Assembly (NCBI GenBank): GCA_014607495.2
Contig: CP053163.1
Span: 5,498,716-5,562,715 of the forward strand
DNA from: Carposina sasakii
Lineage: Eukaryota > Arthropoda > Insecta > Lepidoptera > Carposinidae
DNA: 64,000 nt
Reading direction: 5' to 3'
A model generated the notes under the pieces. The model saw only the letters and a list, made by a program, of their open reading frames with translations, was not told the origin of the DNA and did no database searches. The translations under genes and the position numbers were made by a program. Numbering within the stretch: position 1 is the stretch's first letter; each line of letters opens with the position of its first letter. Of the stretch, positions 26,971 through 41,500 are shown piece after piece.

Positions 26971-29900
26971 TGATTATCGTCTTAAACTTAAACATGTAAC
27001 CTAACACCGAAGAAATCGGCGGCGGCGGTCGCTTCTAACCTATATTGCCAGATTCGGATCATACTGCCCAGTCCAAGTGATAATTTCAAGTGATATCTCA
27101 AACACTGACTTATTACATGGACCACGGGCCGTCGGGCATTATTTATAGGGCAAAGTGATAAATTAATCATTTATCATGAATAATAATGCCCAGTTAATCA
27201 CGTTGCCCATAACATAGATATAGATGAACATTGAAATATGTTTAGTGGTTATGTTAGGTACATCATTAGAAAATATTTTATTTTCTTGAATAGTAGGCAT
27301 TCATTCCATAATCATCATCATCATCAGCCTATTGCAGTCCACTGCTGGACGTAGGCCTCCCCCAGAGCACGCCATGAGACTGCCATGGGGGGTATTTGCC
27401 CATAATCACCACGCTGGGCAGGCGGGTTCGTGACCGCAGTTTGTATTTTGGACTATGTTGTCAACACGGGAAGCGCTGCTGCCCACCTCCCGGAAACCCT
27501 TAATCGCCTCGTACGATACCTACGGGCAGATATGGGGTGGTACGAATTCTACTCTGCCGGCACCACGCGGCCTACATACATACATACATATAATCACGCC
27601 TTTATCCCTTACGGGGTAGGCAGAGCACCAAGGGCCGACAGAACCACATGGTGCCACTTCTGACCAATTTTGAGGGTATAGTTGAGATGTTCGGTTAGTA
27701 GTAACAGGTGGTCAGCCCATCGCCTACAAAACACCAAGACCCTCTTGTCCCTTTACTGACTTGTACAGTATGCCCGGGAAGAGAAGCAGCTGTAGTATTA
27801 TACGTTTTTTTTTCACTCCCAGAGCAGCATAGAAGTAAGTTTTCATCTTTTTAGTTTTTTTTTTATTATTACACTAGTGGACGCCCGCGACTCCGTCCGC
27901 GTGGACTGCAGAAAAACAAAATAAAAACATTTTCCCGGGATAAAAAGTATCCTATATGTTAAGTGGGACCTGTCACAATATATTCCTGAAAACTGCATCA
28001 AAATAGGTTCAGCCGTTTCTGAGATTAGCGTGCACAAACATCGATCCGTAACAATTTTATTATATGTAAAGATAGATAATGTGGTTCTTTTTTACGCAGT
28101 CGGGTTTTTGAATTTTTTAAATTATTTATTTATTTATTTTATCTTCGTTATTTATTAGATGAAAGAAACAATAAATAGTTTTTACCTTTTAACTTTTGTT
28201 AAATTTGATTGATTGGAATTTTTGATTGGATTCTTACTTACCTTTTGTTGAGGTTTTTGGATAAAATATGTACCTAAATAATTGCTTTGTAAAAAATGAA
28301 TGTTATTATTTTTGTACGGTAGGTACCTAAGAATCTATACAGAGAATGCGAATTAGTATTAACTGACTGAATGTAAGTAATTCTCATCAGTAGCGTTATG
28401 AACTTTATCGCCATCATTATACAAGAACGTCGTAAGTCGTAAAATAGCGAAATGACGACAAAAGGATATGAGTGACATCTGTTTGCGGTCATCACATAAT
28501 ATGTGCTGGCACTCACATTGTCATGTGTGGCCCTTGGTAGGTAGAGTGTGATTGCTATCTACCTACATTAATTTTCCTACTTCGGCAACATAATCCCTCG
28601 TCCGTCAGACCGTCCACACCATGGAGAAGAAATGAAAGAGGAGTAGCGGCTAAGTATATTTTCATACAAAAATAGTGTGCTGCGGAGCGGAGGTGAAGTA
28701 TGGGACGAGGGGAGCATTGAACACTATAGCCCTGCCCATTTACATAGAAACCACCTTGTAGTGACTAGTCAAACTACTTGCTCATTACAATATGGTTCAA
28801 GATTATACTACGTTTTAGTAAAAAAGTACCCTTATAAAAGCGCTAGTGTCTTTGTAATTTTAATACGGTTACATTTCGGAGCACAAGCGTGTGGTTACAG
28901 CTACTGCGTTACACTGGCGCCGAAGCTCCGCCCCTATCATGACGTCATGGCCTCACAATTGCCACACGACTCAGTGCATAGTCCCACCTCCTCTTTTATA
29001 CATTATTCATGGTCCACATCGAACGCACAGCGCACACTGTGGCACCTTTTAGCACGGCCCGTTTACAGACAGCCGATGGCTCGACAGCGAGGCACGCTAA
29101 GCCGAGGCAACGTGCGCCCGAGGCAGTCCGAGCCACGTCCACACCGATCGAGGCAATGGCTCGCAAGGCTGCCGAAATGAAAAAAAATTCACCCGAAGAA
29201 TCACGAGAGATAATACAATTTTGTCGAATCCGTTGTGATGTTGAAGAGTATAAATAGTCCCTCGAGTTGGGCGAACCATAGTACTGGGTCGTGTGGGTTA
29301 AATACGGGTGTCCTTACCCCAACACGGCACGACTCCAGCTTCCCTGCCGCTGCGTCCATATATTCCTCCTTGTCGGTCATATTTTAGGTTTTCGAACTTT
29401 TTTCGTTCGGGGTCACCAGTGTAGTATATGGTAGGGCTATACCGTCCACTAACGAGTTATCGGGACTTCATAAGAAGGGATAGTTTCAGCAGATAAAAGA
29501 TATTTATAGGTTTGTAAAAGCAAAATAAAATAAAATAAAACGAAATTATTTTCTAACATAATTGACAATTTACATATTATGGTTGCGTTCACTAATAGAA
29601 TTATAACCTAGGTTATAGGTTATATTTCTATTCGTTCACTTTACAATGATTTGCACACTTATGTCTACACTCTTCACTCTATGTATGTAATATAATATTT
29701 TTTTAAATACCTATAAGCCGGTTTAGTTATAAGATTTTAATGTGAAAACTTTACACACGGTTTATTAGTAACACTGTTTGTAGGTATATTGCTCATTCGG
29801 CGACTGAGAGTCGTCCTCATTAAATTGACATTTTTGGGCATTTTGAGATTCGTACCTTATTTTTAGAGTGATTTGTGGTTTAATATCGAGACATTATGGT

Positions 29901-30051
29901 TACTTAAGATACAACAGTAAATAATACGAGGTTAGCGACGTATAAAATAATATTTATTATTAAAAATCATGGAAATATAATCACAAGGCGGATTTTCAAT
30001 AATACATGTAATGTATCTTAGACTGTAATGTATAAATAAAATTGTACATGT
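26971..30051. repeat. 3.08-kb tandem duplication, unit 2
   Basis: Second copy of 23891-26970. After it the sequence departs (GTGATTAACATAG). The only homology at the breakpoints is the word GATTA, pointing to a microhomology-mediated event rather than recombination between long repeats. Confidence 0.95.
29201..29418 (-). mobile_element. Ty3/gypsy-type fragment, primer-binding site and start of gag (unit 2)
   Basis: Duplicate of the 26121-26338 fragment carried by the 3.08-kb repeat, with one replacement (Pro to Ser) in the Gag frame. Primer-binding site at 29409-29418. Confidence 0.7.
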
Positions 30052-30992
30052 GATTAACATAGTAATATTGTATTTGCTTTAACGGTTCTCTATTTTGTCT
30101 CATAATTTTTTTATCCATAATCTAACGTGTCATAATATTTTGTGACATAATCATCATGTGTCCGAATGATAAGTAGCCTTAACTTAATAATCTTATAATA
30201 TCACTTGCCCGATAACCGAAATCCCTAAATATAATATGTCCTAATTTTTTTTGCTATAAATATCACAATCTATAATATTCATAAGACATAAAATGCTTTT
30301 CTATAATAGTTAAGTCCTAACGGACTTAACCTTCCAATAACAACTTTCTTGTTTTATTCAACTATGCAACATGCACACAAGCATATAGTATGCAAGCAAG
30401 CATGCAGGATGCAAGCAAGCATGCAGGATGCAAGCGAGCATGCAAGCAAGCATGCAGCAGGCATGGTTTCTGTCAAGGCTCCGGCGCTGCGGGACTCCGG
30501 CGGTCCCACGCGAGCTTATCGTCGCAGATGGATGTAAAGCTTACCACATTCACCTGCTCCTCAGCTTGCGGGCCGCCTCGCCCCTCCGCGCCTACGCACT
30601 TTTATATTGCACTCTAGAGGTAGGGCAGACAAGACTGCGTGGAGTCGGGGTAAACTGAGTCGATTTAAGTGCCTGTTTTTTTTTATTCATCCAAATTTTT
30701 GTTTTAAATAATGCTCTAGACAGATTCCTATTAACAATATTATTATAAACCACCATTCGGTCTAACGTACATTATACAATATAACACTTAGAACATGTGA
30801 CTTTATAGCAAGAAAAATTAGGACATCTAATCATTATAGCACCCGATTTTATGGCACCAAAGTATTAGAATTAAAGACGATTAGGTAATATACAATTTCG
30901 TATATGAGAACATTATGGAATGTGATGATTATAGCAAACTTGTTAGGGATTATGATTTTCGGACGATCGATATTCGGAGAAGAAAGGGACTA
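30052..30992. mobile_element. Insertion in the right 3' flank, unclassified
   Basis: About 915 bp (30077-30992) sit between TTTGCTTTAAC and CTTTAACATTAGG, where the left unit is short (6230-6250). Inside are a TTAAGTCCTAACGGACTTAA hairpin (about 30310-30330), a GCAAGCAAGCATGCAGGAT-type repeat (30385-30460) and a GC-rich block (30470-30620). Phrases such as GACATAATCATC…GTGTCC recur in it. No transposase ORF; the small plus ORFs of the GCATGCA run are repeat artefacts. Confidence 0.5.
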
Positions 30993-32285
30993 CCGCTTTA
31001 ACATTAGGTGAGTACATATTATGTTTTATTATTTTTAAATAATTGAATTCCTCTCAGTACCTACATTAAGATTTGTATGTTAGGTACATGTTATGTATCT
31101 TAGATTAATGATAGGTCTTCGCTCCAGCGAATCATTATTCTAAGTTATGTATGTTATGTTATGTTATGTGTACAGGTTATGTATCAAGGTTAAGTTGATA
31201 CAGAAAATGCAACTATAGATAAAATTACCAAGACTTAGATTCCTCAATTTGATAATGTCTTTTACTTTACGTACTTTAATATTCGAGATAGGGAAAAAAT
31301 AGAAACAGGTAAGTAATACATTTTTAAATAAATAGGTAGGTAGCAGGTACCTAGTAAAATGATAAAGTTAATAATGCTTAATTCTATTTATGTACTTAAC
31401 TTGCTTACGTTATCTACTCTTACTTATTATAATGCTTTACCTTTCTAATGCTTTATTGTACACAGTAAAGTTTTCACAAATAAAGTTTATGACAAAGAAA
31501 ATGTACAAAGGCGTGCTTATCTCTTTATTTTATTATAACGTATGCACTACTTAGGTAGGTATGTACTAATGACCAAAATCTAGATGATTTTGTACGCATT
31601 ACATTACATTACATTTACAAAAACATAAATTATAAAATTATTAATAAATTAAATTAAAAACATAAATACTTTACAATACACGAACTACTTATTTGAGATT
31701 GTACGAAAAAGTAAAAAAAATACTGTGCTATCATGAAACTCAATAAAAAGTTATACTGGTACAAGCTCTACCATATAAACCTTATTAAAGTATTATTTGT
31801 ATGTATACTTACTTATATCACAACTTCTATATTCTAGTAGTAGTTATTTACAAAAATGCTATCTTAATTACTGGCATTAAAATAATCATATATGTACTAT
31901 TATATACTTATCGTTGAATGAAAGCGGGTCAAAAATGTAAGTACTATTTTTGTCTTCAGATTGTTGAGGTTCAATAATATAGGCCCGCTCCATTTTCATT
32001 CTGTTTTGAAATTTGGAATCCTCTTGAGTCCTTATACCTTAGGGTCCATGTAGGTATCTAGTACCACATAAAAGGGCAAAGAGGAAGTGCCCAAAATGTG
32101 ACGTAAATGCGCGGTAGGCATGCGGAAGAATCTTTGGTGGGAAACAAAAATGTTACTCAGTGATTGGTTCATAACGCGGTGTGTAAGATATCTTTACAGT
32201 TATTCAAGATATATAATGGGTATTGTAAGACAATGTATACAATCGGACTTATAACATTAGTACTTAGCATAGTATTAAAAAGCTC
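30993..32285. other. 3' flank of the right cotransporter copy
   Basis: Colinear with 6240-7505 minus the MITE there. AT-rich, with a small insert of ACATTACATT repeats near 31598. No gene seen. Confidence 0.55.
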
Positions 32286-32289
32286 CAAA

Positions 32290-32295
32290 TTTATT
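32290..32295 (-). promoter_or_regulatory. Poly(A) signal of the right cotransporter copy
   Basis: AATAAA on the minus strand about 125 nt past the stop codon, conserved with 7511-7516. Confidence 0.5.
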
Positions 32296-32419
32296 TTCAC
32301 AAACTAATAACTAAGTAATTTGTCTTCGGAAACACAAAGTATCTAAAACGATGCCCATTATTTACCTTGCCGTACTCTTGGTCGCAGGTCTTTTGTTCTT
32401 CATTCGCATTGTCTATAGT

Positions 32420-32533
32420 TTAAGAGTAGAATGTGAGTACGGAGGTGTGGTTCCCTCTGACGAAGAGGACGGGCGGGAGGTCACGGCTCAGCATCTCTAG
32501 CCAGGACATGTACAGCGCTGCGGACACGGAACC
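32420..32533 (-). CDS. Right copy, exon 19 (C-terminal exon)
   Basis: [20 protein letters not shown] … VLTFYS, stop at 32420-32422. Keeps the conserved Ala of SSALYM that the left copy has lost. Confidence 0.95.
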   Translation of the reverse strand, partial: GSVSAALYMSWLEMLSRDLPPVLFVRGNHTSVLTFYS

Positions 32534-35500
32534 CTGGGGAAACATACGGGAAACATCAATCTTCCTTCCTGGCCACATAATAATGGGGTTGCATGGCCGG
32601 CGCATAGAAATACGGTATCAATATCAACGGCGAACAACTCACTCACTTAAGATTCGCAGATGACATCGTAATCCTGACCGAAAAACACGAAGCTCTTCAA
32701 AACATGCTGATCTCACTAAGCCATGAGAGTCGAAAGGTTGGACTCTACATGAACCCATCTAAAACAAAGGCGATGACAAATGGTGAAAAACGACAAATTC
32801 GAATAGAAAAGGGGAACATAGAATACGTCAGCGATTACATATACCTAGGTCAACTAATATCCTTCGATGATGCAATATGTAAGGAAATAGACAGAAGGAT
32901 AGCACTGTCCTGGAAAAAATACTGGTCCAGTAAAGACGTCTTCAAAAGTAACATTCCAATACACCTCAAAAAGAAAATCATGGAAAACACAGTGCTCCCA
33001 GGTCTTCTGTACGGTTGCCAAACCTGGCCCCTAACTAAAGACGTCATAAGGAATTTACAGGTATTTCAACGTTCCACTGAGAGATCAATGCTGGGTATAA
33101 AATTAAAAGATACGGTGAGATGTTCCGATATACGAGAAACAACAAAGGTGATGGATGCTGTACAGATGGCGTGCAAACTCAAATGGAAGTGAGCCGGCCA
33201 CATAGCCAGAACGACAGACGGACGCTGGAGCGAACGTGTCCTCCACTGGCACCCAAGGGATGGGCAAAGACCGAGGGGCAGACCGCGTCGGCGATGGTGC
33301 GACGATATAGTGCAGGTGGCAGGTCACACTTGGACACGGATAGCCCAAAATAGAACCGAGTGGCAGAGAATGGAGGAGGCCTTTACCCAAATATGGGTGC
33401 CCAATTAAATTAAATAAGAATATATAGATTAATAAATTAATAATTGAAATTAAAATATGTAATTAAAATGTAAATAATAATCCAAATTTAAATATAATTA
33501 AATAACATACCTAATAATAATTTATTGTAAGTATGCTGTACTAATTGGCCGGCGCAATATGGTTTCTTTCGAAACCCATATTGCTAAGGATTTGACGTTT
33601 GCTTTACGGCTGGCTACCTGCCTGACGCCTAAATTCGGCGGTACAGGCTCGTGGAGTCGCGACTGGGATCGAACCTTTGCCTTCCGACTTATAGGCGCAC
33701 GTCTTAACCATTGGGCTAGCACCGCAGCAAGAAAGCAAGCAAATGATATTGTTGAAGTGAAATACCTAAGTAGAAGGAGGGTAAACGCAAAGCTACTCAT
33801 ATATCCGGTAAGGTGGGGTTTCCTCTCCACCCCAGTTAAGTAGGGCATATCGTAAAAGTTGTCTAGTAACTCCGAGGCGTTCTCCCAGGCAATCAGCTAG
33901 CAACTTATATTTATCATTTAGGCTGGCTATGCTTAACGTGGCTGTAGGATCTCTTTCGTGATCTTGTAGTTCTGGCTACCTTTAGCAACCGTATGTATAC
34001 ATATATTGATCAACTAACCTTCCTAGGCATGGGTAGAGACATGACGACCAGGTTGGCCTGGCTGGAGTTTGCCAGCAATAGCTCGCGGAGCCGCAGCTGA
34101 CGGTTCGTCTTCTCCGACAGAGTTAGTAGCTCTGTCTCGCTGATCTTACCCTCTGAAAGAAAGCGCTAGTTATTAGGATGCTATTCTATTTTGGTTGTAT
34201 GCCTTTATTGTGTTTGTTATTAGGATAATAATGGCAGATCAAGATCCATAAGTAGGGAAGCTGGTAATCTGATGAAAACATACACTCATCCTAGAAAATT
34301 GGCGAGAACGCGACTTAGGTATGAGATTAGATATTCAGGATTTCGCTGTATGAAACCATCTACGAACAACATTATGTAGGTATTATAGGTAAGTAGCTTA
34401 ATGTTTTCCTATTTGATTCGGGTTGGTACCTATTCGTAATTCTGGTTCGGAAGGACGAGTAGCGATATACATAATTCCTGCCCGACGCGTAGCATCGAAA
34501 ACTTTGCTGTAGGTATGTTTGCTTACAGCCTACATACAGGGTGTTTTTTCGTTGCCACCCTTAACGAAGGGTACGTACTCTATACATCAAATAAAGTAAG
34601 TTTTTTCCAAAAAAAATGCTGGGAAATGATGTAAATTTTTTTGAAAAAAATATTTTTTTTACTTGATCGGGCGAAATTTATAGTGTCCAGTGTTTATGCT
34701 AGTTTTCTTATAGACAGATATTAATTATTTCTCGCGAAAAAATGTGATGATGAGGAGATTCCGTAGTTTTCGGGAACGTTGACGACCAAAAATCATCATA
34801 TAAAACCGGTATAAAACCGCACTAACATGTATGTAGACTGCAACCAAGCTATGTTTTTATTATTGTCATAGCAGCATTAGTGTCATATAGCGACCATGAT
34901 AGCCAGCGTCATACACACCACCATCGGAGTCATCAGTGAACTTCTTGATCAGCTCTTCGAATAGTTTCTTGGTATCCGGCTGCGGCGGCTCCGTGATCTC
35001 CTGCACCATCGTCAACGATGAGTAGTCGATGCGAAACTTGGACAGCAGGTTCGCCATGCTGATGGAAAACGTTACATTAGCAAGAAGAAGAATTTAAAGA
35101 TCATCGCACCTAGATTATAGAAAAGATGTAGATTTCAAGACAGTTTATGCTTATCAATATCCTTCACACTTATTTATAGAAAATATTGAATTAGAATCAG
35201 ACACTTCAACCTATTGCAAGGCTACCGCCATAATATTGGTAATATCAAATTTATCAATAAAACCTCCTTATCGATAAAAGGGCTTATCGCATTCAAGTTA
35301 TTTAAGTAGGTATCTAATTTACCTATACCATTGAGGATATCATAATTATTATATGTTATAAAACTTTCTAAAAGTGTCTAACTTTAGTATCTATTCTTCT
35401 GCTAGTAAACCCAATCACGCTTACTTCCTCTCCTCCAGTTCCATCTCATGCCGTCGGTTAGCAAGTGCGAAGATCCGCAGCTTGCAGTTGGCCCAAGCCG

Positions 35501-38500
35501 AGCGCTGTGAGATGATGTAGGGCAGCAAGATGGTCAGGCCGCCGTCGTCGTACAGCCACCACACGTCTAGGGTACCCGCTTCCTGGGAATAGATGATACA
35601 TACATACCATACATACATAGGTACACACGGCTGTGTACCCAAAAACGAGTGGCCTCGACTGCAGAATTAAGAAAATCCAGCCAGAATATGAATAACATCA
35701 TTGTCATTAATCAATTTAATTACCATGAACTCGTAAGGCAGGATTGTTCCTATCATTGAAGCGAGATGTCACTCTACTCTACACTGCTCATATCGACGTC
35801 TTACTTCCACAATGGAAACAATCCTGTTTAAAAGTTCATGACATCCTCTGATAGTATTAGTAGGTAGGTACCCACTACTAAAAGAAATTTTAAGTATTCT
35901 AATTTTAAAATTAAAATCATAATTATGTATTCTAAAATATAATTGCCTAGACAAACCTGTTTCCTATGGAATATTGACATCTGGGTCAGCTGATCCTTGG
36001 ATAGCTCTATGCCGTTGGGGGTTCCGTAGATTATTTGATTCAGTTTCATGTCTTTCTTCTTCTCTTTGTCTTTTGATTCTGATATTGTGAACGATCGTGA
36101 AGTTGTTAATGTCAATACACCTGAAACAGTAAGTACATGATATTAGAAACTGGGAAAAGCATGAAAGAAACATCTTTGTGACGAGCATGAGAAGAACAAA
36201 CAAGTAGCACCCCTAGTTTCGCTAAGCTTTTCTATCATCTGCATCTGCTTTCGTGCATGACGTAACAGTCGACCAAAAAACTAAGGGGTGTTCTTTCAGG
36301 CTAGCAACATGTCACTGATTAATTACATTTGGTCCCGTTATTCGATCTCCTTCATGATCCAGAAGTTTTGTCAACCCTGTTTTGGGAATACTGCCGTGTG
36401 TGTGATGTAGGACCCGCCATCCTGATATTCATGAATATACTCGTATCTAAGGCTAGTTGGAACTTACTGCTCAGGGTATTCCGATTGGACGGCTGCGACT
36501 CGCGTATATCCAGGTCGGAGTCTGCATGCATGATGTGCTGACGCACGCGCAGGTCGCCGCTGCCGCTGGAGGTGGCGGTGAGGCCGGTCGCCGCCGCCTC
36601 CTCGCACGCCGCGCCGTAGTCCAGCCCGCCCGGCACGCGGAGGATGGCTACTGCCAACCGGTTTTCGAAAGCCGCACTGCGGAAGGGGTTTTACGTGAAG
36701 AACCACTGAAGTATTTACGCCATAATAGACATGAACGGTGTGACGGTCAAGTCAGAATCGACCATAATGTTAGACTATGTTTAGCTTGAACAATGGGGTC
36801 TTTAAATGACGTCATATTTCTATTTTATTACATGTTAAAACATTACTTACTGTAACACATTAAAGTACGCCACTAGGTCTGCATCAGGTGTCGTGGGCCA
36901 ATCCGCCTTGTATCCCATAAGCAGTACATTGGGCGCCAGTCTGCCAACCCCGGAGCACTGCAGCAAGGCACGTGCGCCCGCCTCGAAACTGAATCCACCA
37001 ACGCTGGAGCAAAATGCGCGTATCTTGCGCCCGCGCAGCCACTCGTCGTTCTGACGGTTTTGGACGCAACGCTCTTTGTAGCTTAGACGTTTCTGGAAAG
37101 AGAATTTTATTTCAATAAGAGCTATTTTCCACGCTAGGTGCAAAAGTTAATCAAGCAAGTGAATTAAAATCTTTTAGAAGATCGACAGTGTCATTAGAGA
37201 CAGATACGTATTTACAACATAAAATTAATAATGGAAGAACTTATAATACCAACCTCAGCGATATCACCAACAATCATCAGCGAGCCAGCTTTTGTGATGA
37301 GATGGCCAAGGTCCACCAGCGCAGGCCTGGTTTGCGGTCGCCCAGCCAGCACCAACAGTTGGGGCCAATAGTTCTTCACATGTTCGCCAGTCCTCGCCAA
37401 GCTATGCGCGCTAGATAGTGCTGTCTTGTACATCTGTGCTTGCGTACTACTGCCCCAGTTAACATCTTGAAAAATGTAATTTATTGTTCCGTCAATAACG
37501 AACTTTTTTTAACCACGACGCAAAAAACCGACGTGTGTTCTAACGCTTATATTTATCTTACATTAGTACCTACAAGTGGCACTGAGGGACGCGGAAGATT
37601 TTACCCAGATTGTTTATACTATACGATATTAGAATTGTTTACAAAAGTCCGCGTAAAACAGTTCTATTAAACTGACTAGTAAGTAGCACAGTGACTACGT
37701 TTATCCGGTAGTCTTAATGCAATCTTTTTTTAACAGCTCAAGGTGAACTTAAACAGATTTGGCGAAGAGCTTTAAACCACATCAACACCATGAATCATAG
37801 ATTAACCCTTGCCAATAGGTAAATACAGAGAATATTATCGAAGTTATAATAAAATTCCTAATATACATAAACATAATAATAACTCATACGTCTTCCGGAA
37901 TAACTCCGAGAAAATGATGCAATCTTAAACGAATATATCCGCAATACTGTTTATGTGGATTCGATCGAAATCTTGGGGAAAAGGATGTTGAAACTATAGA
38001 TAGAAAGAAAAATTTAAGACATGCTATTTTATAAGTTATAATACCTATTTAGAATGACTCTGCAACATTTCCCAGTGGTTTCGTTACCGCGGTAGCTAGA
38101 TTGTTGTATTTGTGCCCTAAAGGCGGCGGTAGGTTTACCCTTTACCGTATGGGACTTAACAGGCTAACACATTTCTGCCCAACCTCTTTGGGAGATAATG
38201 GGCGTGACTATAATACGAGTATGTATGTAGGTATGTGTATTTTAAAGTTTTAACAAACATTTTTAACGCTTGACTTTTACGAAGTTAAGCCTATTTCCTG
38301 TCTCATTCTAGTTATACTCGTAACAGGCCATTCTAAAACATTTCAAAGTGGCAGCAAGTGCGATCTTGAACTAACCTGGATGCCTGTAGTGCACGATGAG
38401 GTAGAGTGTGAAGAAGATGGCGAACGTGATCAGCGACATGACCCAACTGATGAGCAGCATTATAGCCACGCACATGATGAAGCCAGCCAGCGATAGCCAC

Positions 38501-41500
38501 ACGTTGTAATACTGAAAGTTGGAATAATTTTGAAATACATATATAGGTACAGATGTGTTTTCAAAATGAGGGAGTTAGGACTACAGTATCACGAAAGAGA
38601 GTCCACAGTCACGTTTAGCATAAGGACAGAAGTGAAAACAGAAATATTTCAGTGTAATTAAATTGTACCTGAAAATAGCCACATTACACTTAAGTATACG
38701 TACGAGCTTTTTGTGTCCTAGATAAAAAAGTTTATGTGCATTATCTATCTTGTTTTCGGTGATTTGTATAAGTAATCGTTTTAATCCGGCTTAAAGATTC
38801 ATAAATATAGGTTAAATTAGCGGTGTAATATACAAACAATTTTATTAGTTACATTTTTGGTTTACAGAAACACGAAACATAAAATCATTTAAGTACCTAT
38901 TCAGGTAAGAAAAACTGCAAAATATGAGTAAATAAAAAGATCCGCAGGGAAACCTCGTGTCTTTGTCAGACTATCGTTGGCGTAAGTATGACTACATCCT
39001 TTAGTCGATATGACATGACTTACCCTGAAAGTAGGCCTCCATCCAAGCGGCCTGATGACCGCTGCGTGGAAGGTGCAGAAGTTGATGAGGGCATACGAAG
39101 CTAGGTAGAAATTGGAGATCAAAGGAGCGATGGTGTTTAGATCCGCTGTGAAAAGTTAAGTCATCTTTACCTTGCGTTGTATGTAAGATTTTTTACTTAT
39201 AGGTTCATACCTACGCTTAGTGCGTTTCTCGAAGACTAAAGCCTTGACTACCTAGAGTTAGCAATGCCGTTATAGCGCCCGTTATACAGCGGAGTACGGC
39301 ACTAAATGGTAATCCATTTAACAAAGATGTCAATTACCGCTCTTTAGTAATTTTTCAATGGTTGAGTTTGATTTAAGATTGAGTCTATAAAATCATATGG
39401 CGGAGAAAACAGCGATGGCTAAATCGGTTTCAGAACGGAAATACTTACTGCAAATGTCACACATACTCGTATCGTTCTTTTCCTTTGGCAATGCCATAAA
39501 TACGAGTATACCTGCCATAATCTATCTAATAATAACATATGGAATACCTACCTAGGTAAAGCTGTTTCTACTTTGTATATAATTTATTCTCATATTTATT
39601 TGTGTGCCTATACCTATACAGGTGTGACAAAATGGGTGTGTTAAGCAGAATGATATGATAATAGCCCAAAAAATGTTTAACTCTAGATCACATCACATGT
39701 TTAGTCTTCCAGATTCTTCCATAGTATGGTGAGATTCCTAAAATACTCAGGAATATTCAAAAAGTCTAAAAATTAACAGCTACAATCCATGATCATTGAG
39801 TCTCAAATTGTCTGGACAAATGTCTTTACAGTAGCTGTATTCGAAGCATTTCGCTTCCATCTGTGATACCCTGCATACACATAGGTTGTAAATACTTTAT
39901 GTGAAATTAACTCATTCCGAACAATTGTGTAACACCTGAACATGTGAACAACGTTACCAGTAAGTGCCTCGTTATGAAATAAAGTTTATGGGTTTTGGTT
40001 CCTCCCGGCGCGCGGCGGGTTGTAAACTTACAGGAATTCAGATTATTTGGCTATTGTCCATGTGTACGATATCTAGACTCTAACTAAAAAGTTCCACTAT
40101 CCCTTTTGGCTTCATCATCAGAACCCTGGTAGAGCATTATAAGAAATCCATAAGTTGCGTCAAACCATATTCCTCTATGGTCAAACCATGATCTTTGAGC
40201 CTATACTCAAAAGTTTCTATTTGCTAAAAAGTTCTTCTAAAACGTAATACTTGCAATTCAAACAAATTAAAAAATTCTTACAAGCTCTAAACGTAAATAC
40301 TAACCTATCAACAAAAACACGAGTGATACGAGAAACGTGAGCACATATCCTCTGTAAGGCTCGCCGTGTTTCCCGTAACCCTTGGAAAAGAAGATCAGTC
40401 CCGGGTAGATTCGGTCCACTCCCAGCGCCTGGATCAGCCGGGGGACTGACAGCAGGTTCGTCAGGGCTGTAGACAGGGTGGCCGCCCAGCAGCCTCCGTA
40501 GATAAACTTGTCCCATGCCGACATTAGCTGCATCACCTGAAGGATTAAAACAGTAAGTTTTCTATGCTGAAATTCTATTTACGGTTGATTTGTACGATCT
40601 TTAAGTATAACTCAGAACTTGTTTTTAAATGTTTAGCAGGGAAAGACCTGACAATGGTTTTCAGTGTTTATGTCTGTGCTGATGCAGGACTTTGCAGGAT
40701 ACATCGACTGGATCCCTTTCCGTGCATGTCGTAAGAGTCGACTCAGAGGTGTTCCTTCAGGCGATGAGCTCGCAACTTGTCACAAATCAATAACATCTGA
40801 CTCGCTATGCTAAACGCGGCCATACAGATCTGGAAGAAGTTCTGGCTACTCGATCAATTTTGAGAACAAACTGCAATGTATACATGTATGTAATTTTCCG
40901 TGAGCTAACTGCAAAGACAAAACGTCCTTAATTAATGAGGGTACCTAGTCGTGGTTATTCAACCTAATACCGAAATGAAAGAACTATACTTACCGAATAA
41001 CTATTATGTAGACCGAAACGACACCCCGCAGTGGTATTGACACAGCTGGCTATATCCCCGTAATCGATAAAGGTCTGATTGTGCGAGAGGATGAGGTCGG
41101 TCAGGTTCCCGCTGGCGTCGCGGATAGCACCGCCACCAGAGAGCAGCACCATCAGCGCGTAGCTCACCATCGAGATCAGCAAGGCCAGTAAGGTTCCCTT
41201 AGGGATAGCTGAGGCTGGGTCCTGGAGATAGGAAAGAGAATCTAAATGTCAACATATTCTTAAACATACGAGTAGGTACAGACAATTCCTAACCAATTAT
41301 AGAATGTTCATAATAATGTTAAAAAATTAACATTTCATTTCAAGTAAAATTGCTCCGTTGTTACACTCTGTATGAATCACCAAGGTAAAGTTGTGTGTAG
41401 TGCTTTTATGAATTTTCTTGTAAATTGCGTATCATAGATAAGCTGTAAAGTTCGTTTAGAGATCGCACAAAGCTGCATCCTAGAGAACGATCTATAGTTT

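Noticed and set aside
33522..33848. Overlapping ORFs on both strands in the last intron of the right copy
   Set aside because: They lie over a tRNA-derived SINE also present, with stops, at 7971-8120.
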